Source of the DNA: JANQLU01 sp964434955
GTDB taxonomy: Bacteria > Planctomycetota > Planctomycetia > Pirellulales > Pirellulaceae
Assembly (NCBI GenBank): GCA_964434955.1
Contig: CAYSXI010000007.1
Span: forward strand, 11,040-75,039
Length of the DNA stretch: 64,000 nucleotides
Reading direction: 5' to 3'
Made by a program: the position numbers and the translations under genes. The notes beneath the pieces were generated by a model. The model ran no database searches. It was not told the origin of the DNA and saw nothing but the letters and a program-made list of their open reading frames with translations. Positions 9,443-16,905 of the stretch are shown piece by piece; the stretch's first letter is position 1; each line of letters starts with the position of its first letter.

Positions 9443-10402
9443 ATGGATACAAGTATTTTCAGCGGCTGCATTCCCGCTCTGATGACCCCCTGCAATCAAG
9501 ATCGCACGCCGAATTTTGACGCCCTGGTTCGCAAAGGCCGGGAGCTGGTCGAAACCGGAATGCGGGGAGTCGTTTACTGTGGATCGATGGGAGATTGGCC
9601 CCTGGTCGGTGATGAATCTCGCCAGGAAGGTGTCAAACGATTGTGCGACGCCGGGGTTCCTGTCGTGGTTGGCACGGGTGCCGTGAACACAAAGTCAGCT
9701 GTTTCACATTCGGCTCACGCGGCAGCTTCCGGTGCCCAAGGCCTGATGGTAATTCCACGCGTCCTGTCACGGGGAACATCGCCCACCGCCCAGCGCGATC
9801 ACTTTGCGGCGATTCTGGCAGCGGCACCTGATGTTCCTGCCGTCATTTACAACAGCCCCTACTACGGGTTTGAAACGCGGGCCGATTTATTTTTCAGCTT
9901 GCGAAGCGAGTTTCCAAACCTGGTTGGGTTCAAGGAATTCGGTGGTTCCAAGTCATTGAGCTACGCGGCGGAACACATCACTGGCAACGACGATTCACTT
10001 TCGCTCATGGTCGGCGTGGACACGCAAGTATTTCATGGCTTTGTGAATTGCAACGCCAAAGGCGCGATCACCGGGATTGGGAATGCCTTACCGAATGAAG
10101 TCCTACATTTCGTTGAGCTAAGTAAGCTTGCGGCGGCGGGTGACTTCGAAGCGCGTCGCTACGCGAAGGAACTGGATGAAGCCATGACGGTGCTTTCTAC
10201 GTTTGACGAAGGACCCGACCTGGTTCTGTTTTACAAGTACTTGCTGGTCCTCAATGGCGAAAGCGAGTACGAGTTGCATTTCAATGAAACCGATGCACTC
10301 AGCGATAGCCAGCGTCAGTTCGTCGAGTCGCAATACGAGCTGTTCAAATCCTGGTGGTCAACTTGGCCAGGTCGAGAATACGCTGGCGCCATGGCGTCGT
10401 AA
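9443..10402 (+). CDS. DHDPS/NAL-family enzyme, probable 1-pyrroline-4-hydroxy-2-carboxylate deaminase
   Basis: A 319-residue (beta/alpha)8 class I aldolase-type enzyme of the dihydrodipicolinate synthase family. The Schiff-base Lys is K164 in GFKEFGGSK and the conserved Tyr is Y136 in VIYNSPYYGF. The usual GTTGE loop is replaced by CGSMGDW at 46-52, so it is not an ordinary DapA. From memory, GVIPALMTPC, YCGSMGDWPL and HFNETDALSDSQR-like stretches are found in the deaminases of the trans-4-hydroxyproline pathway, which turn 1-pyrroline-4-hydroxy-2-carboxylate into 2-oxoglutarate semialdehyde. The other enzymes of that route are encoded at 42.9-46.9 kb and no deaminase is there, which supports the assignment. 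The family is certain, the substrate is inferred. Confidence 0.75.
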   Translation: MDTSIFSGCIPALMTPCNQDRTPNFDALVRKGRELVETGMRGVVYCGSMGDWPLVGDESRQEGVKRLCDAGVPVVVGTGAVNTKSAVSHSAHAAASGAQGLMVIPRVLSRGTSPTAQRDHFAAILAAAPDVPAVIYNSPYYGFETRADLFFSLRSEFPNLVGFKEFGGSKSLSYAAEHITGNDDSLSLMVGVDTQVFHGFVNCNAKGAITGIGNALPNEVLHFVELSKLAAAGDFEARRYAKELDEAMTVLSTFDEGPDLVLFYKYLLVLNGESEYELHFNETDALSDSQRQFVESQYELFKSWWSTWPGREYAGAMAS

Positions 10403-10455
10403 GGCAAAACATGTCAATGGTCTTCAGTGTCGCAAGTCGCCGGCGCCGGATTTCA

Positions 10456-11982
10456 CTATTTTTCCGATTTGGACTTTTCCAATTGGCGATGGATGCCGGT
10501 GTCGTCCTGGTCGATTCCGTTGGAGAATTCGCCTTTGTTGTCGACGCCGTTGGCGCCCAGGGAGTAGAGCCGATACCCGTTTTTTTCTTTCTTGTAGAAA
10601 AACGACTTACCGGTAAATGGGTCGATATTCCAATTGGCATCACGTTTTGACATTTCATTCGCGATCACGTCCAGGGAATCGGGAAATTTCCCATCGGCGA
10701 TGTACCGTTTTTCCAATTCCATGGCGATCGGCGTCAATTGGGTCATCACAACGCCGCGAACATGGGCCCGATCAACCGGAATGATCGCCGGCATCAATAG
10801 CCCAAGCATCATCCGAGACGCCATTCGAGAGCGGCCCTTCCGAGTCGGCATGGAAAGCACCCAATTCGTGACGGTCGTATCCTCGGCCATACGATCGAGC
10901 TCGCCTTCCCACTCATTTAATTTTTTTGAACGGGACGGGTAGTCCTCGATCTTCAGTCGCTCGGCAAGTTGATCGTATTCCTGATTCAACTCTTTCATCA
11001 CGACATCGATATCGAAGGGGCCGATAGGAATCGATGAATTCTCACCCAGCCCGGAAGTCCCATGCTGGTGAATCGACTGTGCTGCTGACAGCCCCATCAA
11101 CCGCTCGCTTTTGTCGATTGTTTTTTGAATCCCGGGAAACGCCTTGATCCCGTAAAACTTGTTCTGGTATTCCTCAGCTTGTTCCATCGTCAACTTGTTC
11201 GAATTGAGCATCTGCACTTCGGCTTCCTGCGCCATCGACAAAAGCGCGACACCCACCAACTGCTCGACGAGTGTTCCGTTGCCCGCAATTTGGCTGGCCA
11301 GACTTCGCGTAGACAAAATGCAGTTTTGGCATTTTTCCATTTCACCCCGGCCAAGTTCGTACATCGCTTGGGCGATCAGCAATCGGGCGAGCGTCCGCAC
11401 CTCCTGCGAATAAACCAAGAGTGCCGCGATCAGGGAATCGCTTTCCGGGTTCGCCGAATAGAGCGGAAGCGAGAACGCTTTGGCCTCTGCTGCTTCCTGG
11501 GACAATTCTAGGGCTCGTTGATTCGCCTCCAGCCAGGCCTTGCCCTCGGGAAATTCTTCGGCGTTCCACGGCCGAGTGAAAAGTTGGCTTAGCGTTTCGC
11601 TTGAAAAGGCGTCCGGATCTTTCTCTTGATCAAAAAATGCGTCGAAGGGGCGATAGTAGGGGCCCTTCGGCTGCTCCATCTTGCCCCGGGTGATGATTCG
11701 CCAGTAGATATCGAAATCGACTTCGCGCTTGGGGCCGATCGCCTCAACAACCTTGATTCCGCCGTTGTCTTTGGGATCGACCGGATCAAAAAAATGCTTG
11801 TTCAAGACCCCGTAATAGTCGATGTATCCATTCTCCATCACGAAGGCTTCATCGGTTTCGTAAGTCGTCTGTCGGGACACGGTTGGCGGCCCGTGATTTC
11901 CATGGTCCAGGAAAAGCCAGATCAGAAACAGGATCATGAACGCAAACAGGAGCAGAAGCAATCGTTTGAATGGCTTGGTCAT
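10456..11982 (-). CDS. membrane-anchored hypothetical protein
   Basis: A 508-residue protein I do not recognise as a named family. It has one N-terminal membrane helix (about residues 8-26), a mostly helical middle (roughly 130-330) and a short C-terminal module with DPFTGKSFFY and YSLGANGVDNKGE. This last pattern is common at the ends of planctomycete proteins that also look like pseudopilin C-termini, and suggests an extracytoplasmic location. The start ATG overlaps the stop of the thioesterase gene by four bases (ATGA), which implies translational coupling in a three-gene operon. No catalytic motif was seen. Confidence 0.7.
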   Translation of the reverse strand: MTKPFKRLLLLLFAFMILFLIWLFLDHGNHGPPTVSRQTTYETDEAFVMENGYIDYYGVLNKHFFDPVDPKDNGGIKVVEAIGPKREVDFDIYWRIITRGKMEQPKGPYYRPFDAFFDQEKDPDAFSSETLSQLFTRPWNAEEFPEGKAWLEANQRALELSQEAAEAKAFSLPLYSANPESDSLIAALLVYSQEVRTLARLLIAQAMYELGRGEMEKCQNCILSTRSLASQIAGNGTLVEQLVGVALLSMAQEAEVQMLNSNKLTMEQAEEYQNKFYGIKAFPGIQKTIDKSERLMGLSAAQSIHQHGTSGLGENSSIPIGPFDIDVVMKELNQEYDQLAERLKIEDYPSRSKKLNEWEGELDRMAEDTTVTNWVLSMPTRKGRSRMASRMMLGLLMPAIIPVDRAHVRGVVMTQLTPIAMELEKRYIADGKFPDSLDVIANEMSKRDANWNIDPFTGKSFFYKKEKNGYRLYSLGANGVDNKGEFSNGIDQDDTGIHRQLEKSKSEK

Positions 11983-12410
11983 TTCTTGATCGAATCCGAT
12001 TTCAGGTTTTCAAACAACACGACAATCTCGGCCGGGATCCGAACCGGTCGTTGTTCCTCGACACTGAGTAAAGCCCAATCCGTTTCGGCGACGGCCAGGA
12101 GCGTTTCATCAGAGTCACGAATGATCTCGTACTTCCGCAGCGATCGAACTTTTCGCATATTCTCGACCCAGGTTCGAACAACCACCGAATCGCCCTGAAA
12201 AGCGGGACTTCGATAGTGAATGGTATGAGTCGATGCCACCCAGACAATTCCATTTTCCAGATGCTTTTCGGGCGTCCAACCGAGCGAAGAAATATGGGCG
12301 ACGGCGGCATCCTGCATCCAGCGCACGTATTCGACGTTGTTGACGTGCCCCTGCAAATCGAGATCATCGTCCTGCACGTTTCGGCGATAGTTGAATACAC
12401 CTGTCGGCAT
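11979..12410 (-). CDS. acyl-CoA thioesterase, hotdog fold (4HBT family)
   Basis: A 143-residue single hotdog-fold thioesterase of the YbgC/FadM type, which hydrolyses acyl-CoA or acyl-ACP thioesters in the cytoplasm. The active-site signature DLDLQGHVNNVEYVRWM near residues 14-30 is clear, with the catalytic Asp/His region and the central helix. The start at 12410 has GGAGG eight bases upstream; a longer open frame to 12533 runs into the preceding gene. It follows the DUF1080 gene after 14 bases and is coupled to the downstream hypothetical gene. Confidence 0.85.
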   Translation of the reverse strand: MPTGVFNYRRNVQDDDLDLQGHVNNVEYVRWMQDAAVAHISSLGWTPEKHLENGIVWVASTHTIHYRSPAFQGDSVVVRTWVENMRKVRSLRKYEIIRDSDETLLAVAETDWALLSVEEQRPVRIPAEIVVLFENLKSDSIKK

Positions 12411-12424
12411 CGATTCGACCTCCA

Positions 12425-13237
12425 CTATCGGCAACGCCAGCGCAGTTTGCGAACAGGGCCGATCACCGGACCGCACTGCCCCAGGACCCGCTGCACGCAA
12501 CATCCACTGGACACAACGATTTCGGAATCCCATTCCAATTGGCGTTCGAATTCAGCCCCGTATGTCAAAACCATATTGCGATAACTGACCGCGGTTCCGT
12601 GGTCCTGAATCATGATTCGGCCGATCGAATTCTCACCGAACCCGGTCCGCGGTTTGAATTTGCTATTCGCGACTCGCTCTTTCCACTCGTCGGTTCCGAC
12701 AGACGCCTCGACGACCAATACGTCATTGAGCCAATGCTGGATCTGACTGCCGCGGACGACGATTCGGGCTCGATTCCATTCTCCCGGCGGGTTCTGCTTC
12801 TTTGACTTGGAAGGCTCGTACACGGCATAAAGGGAGCCCGTCGAGTGTTTGTTGAACAATCGGTCCTTGTCATCCTGCACCTGATACTCACAGCCCAACC
12901 AACTGTTTCCATACTTGGCCACCCGATACTTGATTCCGCTATTGCCTCCGGCGACCGTCATGAAATCGAATCGCAACTCGAAATCACCGACTTCCGACTG
13001 GAAAAAAAGATTACCTCCGCCTTTCGTATGTTGAAGGACGCCCTCCTTGTTGGTCCAACCTTTTCGAGTAATCGGATTGCCTTTGGCGTCAACAAAGTAC
13101 TGCAAGCCAACCGACGCACCGTCGCTGTTCTTCAATAGATCAATCCGTTGCGCCTCCGCCCGCTTGTCAAACGACACCAGGAACAGCAAAGCAACTCCAA
13201 TGACGACTGGCAAAAGGCCAGGTTGTTTTACGTGCAT
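12425..13237 (-). CDS. secreted DUF1080 (3-keto-disaccharide hydrolase-like) protein
   Basis: A 270-residue protein with a signal peptide (about residues 1-29, ending near AEAQ) followed by a concanavalin-like beta-sandwich of the DUF1080 family. Typical segments are GGGNLFFQSEVGDFELRFDF, NSGIKYRV, the YEVQD-like CEYQVQDD and PPGEWNRARIVVRG. Members include 3-keto-glycoside hydrolases; planctomycetes carry many paralogues and the substrate here is unknown. The C-terminus (about 235-270) carries a SGCC and a further Cys and runs past the usual domain end. First gene of a three-gene operon with the thioesterase and a membrane-anchored protein. Confidence 0.8.
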   Translation of the reverse strand: MHVKQPGLLPVVIGVALLFLVSFDKRAEAQRIDLLKNSDGASVGLQYFVDAKGNPITRKGWTNKEGVLQHTKGGGNLFFQSEVGDFELRFDFMTVAGGNSGIKYRVAKYGNSWLGCEYQVQDDKDRLFNKHSTGSLYAVYEPSKSKKQNPPGEWNRARIVVRGSQIQHWLNDVLVVEASVGTDEWKERVANSKFKPRTGFGENSIGRIMIQDHGTAVSYRNMVLTYGAEFERQLEWDSEIVVSSGCCVQRVLGQCGPVIGPVRKLRWRCR

Positions 13238-13490
13238 TTCTCGATGAATCTTTCATGGTTTTTGGAAAAAACGCGAACAATCATATTGGGAAAATTCTGG
13301 AAGTGATCCGGTGTTTTTCTACCCCGTTTCAACTTGCGAAGGCGTTTTCAAATTGAGACAAAACGCACCCGGTTTCGGTCCAGGATTTTCCGTTTTATTC
13401 GGATCGCCATTTTACACGAAACTTGTTTTTGATGTGATTTGCCCCGCGTTTCGCAGGAATCGAAAGATTTCACAAAAGATTCAAGAGGGT

Positions 13491-13508
13491 TTGGCACGGG
13501 GTTTGTTA
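13491..13508 (+). promoter_or_regulatory. sigma-54-like -24/-12 promoter element
   Basis: TTGGCACG at 13491-13498 is followed after three bases by TTTGTT. The GG of the -24 element and the G of the -12 element have the correct spacing of the TGGCACG-N4-TTGC consensus; the only departure in the core is GT for GC at -12. Transcription would start near 13518 and could end at the terminator at 13853-13888. Confidence 0.35.
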
Positions 13509-13852
13509 TTAGATTTCCACCGAAGCCAAAACGGTTTCGATCAACTGGATAACTTTATTTTGGTTGCTCCGAATTTCCGAACACTTGGCAGGTAAGTAAG
13601 CAGGTTGAAACAAGTCATCATGAACGACAACTTGGAGCAACGTTGTTTTTTTCCCGCAAGCTTTTGAATTCTGCATTGCCGGTTGCACTTGCAGATTCGC
13701 CTGCCAAGCTTTTTCACCAACTACGAATCAATCCTGAATCGATACAACCTCAACCACGAAAGGAAATCACCTCCCACACGAAACATCAAATTCGCCCTAA
13801 GCATCGGCTTCTCTCTGTGATCCCCCGTCCCAACTTGCCGATGCTCATCGTG

Positions 13853-13888
13853 AAAGCGACCGTCTGCCCGCGGTCGCTTTTTCTTTTA
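13853..13888 (+). terminator. intrinsic terminator with no gene upstream
   Basis: Perfect 10-bp stem AAAGCGACCG / CGGTCGCTTT with an 8-base loop, followed by TTCTTTT. It lies at the end of a stretch without a protein gene, so it may end a small RNA. Confidence 0.65.
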
Positions 13889-13974
13889 TTTCCTGAAAGA
13901 ATTGGGCTCGTCGCGCAATGAACCATTGTTGATTCTTCGTAAAGCCATTGCTTCGGGAAAAGGCCGGTCATCCC

Positions 13975-14634
13975 ATGTCCAAAAGCCAACTTTTGTATCT
14001 TTTCGGCGCAGCCGCCATTTGTGTCGCGATCTCGCTGTTAACGGTGCTCTATTGGCGAGGTTACGTGATCAAGGGCGATCCCGTCTTCAACCGTTCACTC
14101 ACCAAGACCAAAGGTGATGTCGTTGAGGCGTTTCGTGACTGTGGACGATGCAAACTGGATGAGAATGGCGACATCGTTTCGCTTTACTTGCACAAGGAAA
14201 TACAGCGTGGCACTCGTGGGCGTCCCTTGCCGTCGCTCAAGCACAACAATGATGTCATGAAGTATGTCAAGCAACTGGAGTCACTCAAACATTTCAGTTT
14301 CAGCCCGACCACTGAGATCGACAAACATGCGCTGAAAGACATCGCTGAAATGGACCAACTGGAGTCCTTGAGTTTCAATGGCATTAATATCGACGACGAT
14401 GCGCTGGCAGAACTTGAAACCCTCAAGAATCTCAAATCCATTGATCTTTACGCCACTAAGGTCAGCAAACAGGCTGTCGTGCGCTTCATTGAATCCCATC
14501 CCGGGTGCGAGGTTCGCTGGGGCAGCACGTTGGATCCCACCAATCCAGCATTGAAGACCATCAAAGCGGTCCAGGAAAGTGAAGTCCGACGAAAACAGCG
14601 GCAGCAGCTCAAACAGCAACCGCTTCGAAAATGA
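13975..14634 (+). CDS. membrane-anchored leucine-rich-repeat-like protein
   Basis: A 219-residue protein with an N-terminal membrane helix (about residues 5-27) and an extracytoplasmic domain containing about three irregular leucine-rich repeats: LESLKHFSFSP, LESLSFNGINIDDDAL and LKNLKSIDLYATKVSKQAV. A short Cys-x-x-Cys motif (DCGRCKLDE) precedes them and the end is Lys/Arg/Gln-rich. Such single-span LRR proteins are common in planctomycetes; the ligand is unknown. The ATG at 13975 is chosen since the membrane helix follows at once; a TTG at 13948 is a weaker alternative. Confidence 0.7.
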   Translation: MSKSQLLYLFGAAAICVAISLLTVLYWRGYVIKGDPVFNRSLTKTKGDVVEAFRDCGRCKLDENGDIVSLYLHKEIQRGTRGRPLPSLKHNNDVMKYVKQLESLKHFSFSPTTEIDKHALKDIAEMDQLESLSFNGINIDDDALAELETLKNLKSIDLYATKVSKQAVVRFIESHPGCEVRWGSTLDPTNPALKTIKAVQESEVRRKQRQQLKQQPLRK

Positions 14635-14662
14635 TCGAACCGAGAATCGTTACTCAAGATTC

Positions 14663-15004
14663 CTAACGATCGAGAGAAGCCTCGTATTCTGAAATGAAAC
14701 GATCACCGTTCACATCGAGACGCGTTGCGGTGTCATTCCGAATCGCGGCTTCTGAAAGATCGCTGGAACGGTTTACGCCGATCAAAAAAGGAATCCCGAA
14801 CGAGCGCTCGGATTGAGTTCGATCCGAGTCCATGGCGGCATCAACACGCTCTTCGAATGACAGTTTCGCTTGCTCGGACTCGAAAGTCAGCGGCTGCAAA
14901 ACTTCGTCTTGCCGGACAACGGAATGGTGGGAGTAGTTCAGCAGGCAGCCGCTAAAGGCAACAACACAAGAAACGGCCAAACAACAGACAGACGTGCGCA
15001 CCAT
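14663..15004 (-). CDS. small lipoprotein with one EF-hand-like loop
   Basis: A 113-residue putative lipoprotein. The signal sequence ends in a lipobox-like FSGC with Cys at about residue 19, so the mature protein is probably lipid-anchored. Near the C-terminus DVNGDRFISEYEA has the spacing of a calcium-binding EF-hand or dockerin-type loop (D-x-N-x-D). The rest is polar and shows no family. Convergent with the LRR-like gene. The calcium-binding role is inferred from one loop only. Confidence 0.6.
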   Translation of the reverse strand: MVRTSVCCLAVSCVVAFSGCLLNYSHHSVVRQDEVLQPLTFESEQAKLSFEERVDAAMDSDRTQSERSFGIPFLIGVNRSSDLSEAAIRNDTATRLDVNGDRFISEYEASLDR

Positions 15005-15267
15005 GATTTATCCCGCGGTTTTCGAACTGGAGATTGGGGCAGGAAAGTAGCAAGATTCTCCGAAGTTCGAAATGCCAATTTGCGGGAGTTTTTCGGGGAA
15101 CTTTCGGTTGCGTTTCGCTTTTGCGTTGAGCCCCGCCGGGCCACTGGACTTTGACCGATCGAGAGCTTTCGATCGGAAGCCTCAATGCCGGCAACCGGCC
15201 ATTTTTGTGGACGCGATTATTTGACACCGCTAGGATAAAGCAAACCCCGCCGAAAGGGAGATTCACT

Positions 15268-15921
15268 TTGCCAATTCGCAGCATGTCTCATAACACCAAG
15301 GAAAAAATTGCAGCCGGCGCCATTTTCATGCTGGGTCTATTCTCTGCGGTCCGTGCCTTTCTTGCATCCTAGGAACAAGTATTCTACGGGCTGATTGCAT
15401 CTGCCATGTTTGCCCTCTCGGCTTCCATGATGTCTCGCCAGTTTGCAAAGCACTATCTTTGGTCGATCGGTCATATCAGTTCCCGTGCATCGAGCCAGAA
15501 GGCGCTCGTGTTATTCGTGGTGACGATTTTGCTGCAGAGTTACATGCTTTTGCTTTGTTTCGGATTTTGCGGGATCTTCATTTTTGACATCTTTGAAACG
15601 GGGATCGGCCAAAATGTCTTGCTTGTCGGCGCCGCGGGGTTCGTTGGGGTTTTGATCCTGTCGGCAGTCCGAGAAAGTTTCAATGAGGCCCGTGCGGCGG
15701 TTGGCCGAATCAAACGCCAAGCCGATGAGGACCCTGAATTCGATGAAGATGGCGAAGAGAACTGGGAAGACGAGGACTTCGATCTTGAAAACGAATCGGG
15801 TCTGATCAAAGACGATCCAACGATTGCTGACCAAACGTCAGACCCTTCGGCTGCGGATCGAGACGAAACCCCAAAGAGCCACCACGAAAAGAGCTTAGGC
15901 GACCACAACAACGGAAGCTAA
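15268..15921 (+). pseudogene. two- or three-helix membrane protein interrupted by an in-frame TAG
   Basis: One continuous frame runs from a TTG at 15268 (AAAGGGAG ribosome binding site seven bases upstream; an ATG follows at 15283) to 15921, broken only by TAG at 15370-15372. Before the stop lies most of a membrane helix (GAIFMLGLFSAVRAFLAS); after it come two more hydrophobic segments and a very acidic C-terminal tail (for example EDGEENWEDEDFD). The segment after the stop has an ATG at 15406 but no ribosome binding site. CAG to TAG is the simplest change. It could be a nonsense mutation, a sequencing error or read-through; the family is unknown. Confidence 0.55.
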
Positions 15922-16028
15922 AGCTGCCGTCTCTCTACTATTTTGAAATTATTTGGCGGTTTCCGCGCGCCTTTCGCGATGTATTTCTACTCCCTTGGCA
16001 TTGAGGAAAACGTCGGACTAATGCGCCT

Positions 16029-16742
16029 ATGAAACCTGAAATATTTCTGCAATCGACGACCATCCATGTTTTGTTCGCGATGAATGCATTGCTCAAATCC
16101 TACGACTACGCCCGTCATACTCGTTCTAGTCCCTGGGAATACGCCGTTGAAATCGACGGCTTAATGTCTCTTGGCGCATGCCGGAATGATTTTCGCTGGC
16201 TGATTGGAAATGGGCTATTGGAACACCGCAAGGATGTCACGGGAGAATCGTGTACTTCGCGAAAATTCCGACGGGCCAGCAACTTGATTTTTTCCAAACA
16301 GTCATGTTTTGTTCTAACTGAAAGCGGCGCTCGGCTCGCGAAGCTCCTCAGTTCAAATGGCCTTGGTCGTGATGAAACAGTTGCCCAAGCGCCATTTGGC
16401 TACGTCAGGAACAGAGAAACAAAACAACACTACGATGGCGGCTCGCTCGCACCGGAACATAAGCCACGATGGGATGGACGTTCAAAACAACTATGGCTTG
16501 GCAACTGTATCGTGAAACGTTTTCGCCTGGCGGCTTTAAATCAAGAGTCAATACTCTGTGCGTTTCAGGAAGAAAAATGGCCCATTCGAATCGATGACCC
16601 CCTGCCCCCAAAACCCGATCAAAACGCAAAGCGCCGGTTGAATGACACCATCAAATGTTTGAATAAGCGGCAACAAAATCCGCTCGTGCATTTTCGCGGT
16701 GACGGCACAGGTGAAGGCGTAATCTGGGAACACGTCGCTTAA
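16029..16742 (+). CDS. conserved-looking hypothetical protein, possible winged-helix part
   Basis: A 237-residue soluble protein with no recognised family. The N-terminal half is helical and resembles a winged-helix layout: a helix pair around DGLMSLGACRNDFRWLIGNGLLEH, followed by a strand region ending in FVLTESGARLAKLL, as in MarR/DprA-like helix-turn-helix folds. The middle carries RWDGRSKQLWLG. The C-terminus LNDTIKCLNKRQ and FRGDGTGEGVIWEHV is reminiscent, from memory, of a group of planctomycete hypothetical proteins. A DNA-binding role is only a guess. No strong ribosome binding site precedes the ATG at 16029. Confidence 0.55.
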   Translation: MKPEIFLQSTTIHVLFAMNALLKSYDYARHTRSSPWEYAVEIDGLMSLGACRNDFRWLIGNGLLEHRKDVTGESCTSRKFRRASNLIFSKQSCFVLTESGARLAKLLSSNGLGRDETVAQAPFGYVRNRETKQHYDGGSLAPEHKPRWDGRSKQLWLGNCIVKRFRLAALNQESILCAFQEEKWPIRIDDPLPPKPDQNAKRRLNDTIKCLNKRQQNPLVHFRGDGTGEGVIWEHVA

Positions 16743-16905
16743 TCGAGATCCCGATACACCAATCGGCGCGGGGAAACATTTTCGATTCTGCTTCCTTTCG
16801 TGTCCGCGAACAATCGCCTTCCAATCCGTAGCTTTCACTTGACTAACTCACAAAACTTTCATGCTGTGAATAAAACTCGTTTCGCTCGATTGCAAAGAGG
16901 GACTA

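Larger units (their letters stand above)
13238..13974. other. 737-base interval without a credible protein gene
   Basis: Open frames here (for example 13311-13595 and 13643-13921 on the plus strand) have no ribosome binding site and no family-like sequence. The interval contains a sigma-54-like promoter element and, about 350 bases downstream, an intrinsic terminator, both on the plus strand, listed separately. Confidence 0.5.

Noticed and set aside
13311..13595. 94-codon plus-strand open frame
   Set aside because: No ribosome binding site, composition unlike the neighbouring proteins, and the sigma-54-like element lies inside it.
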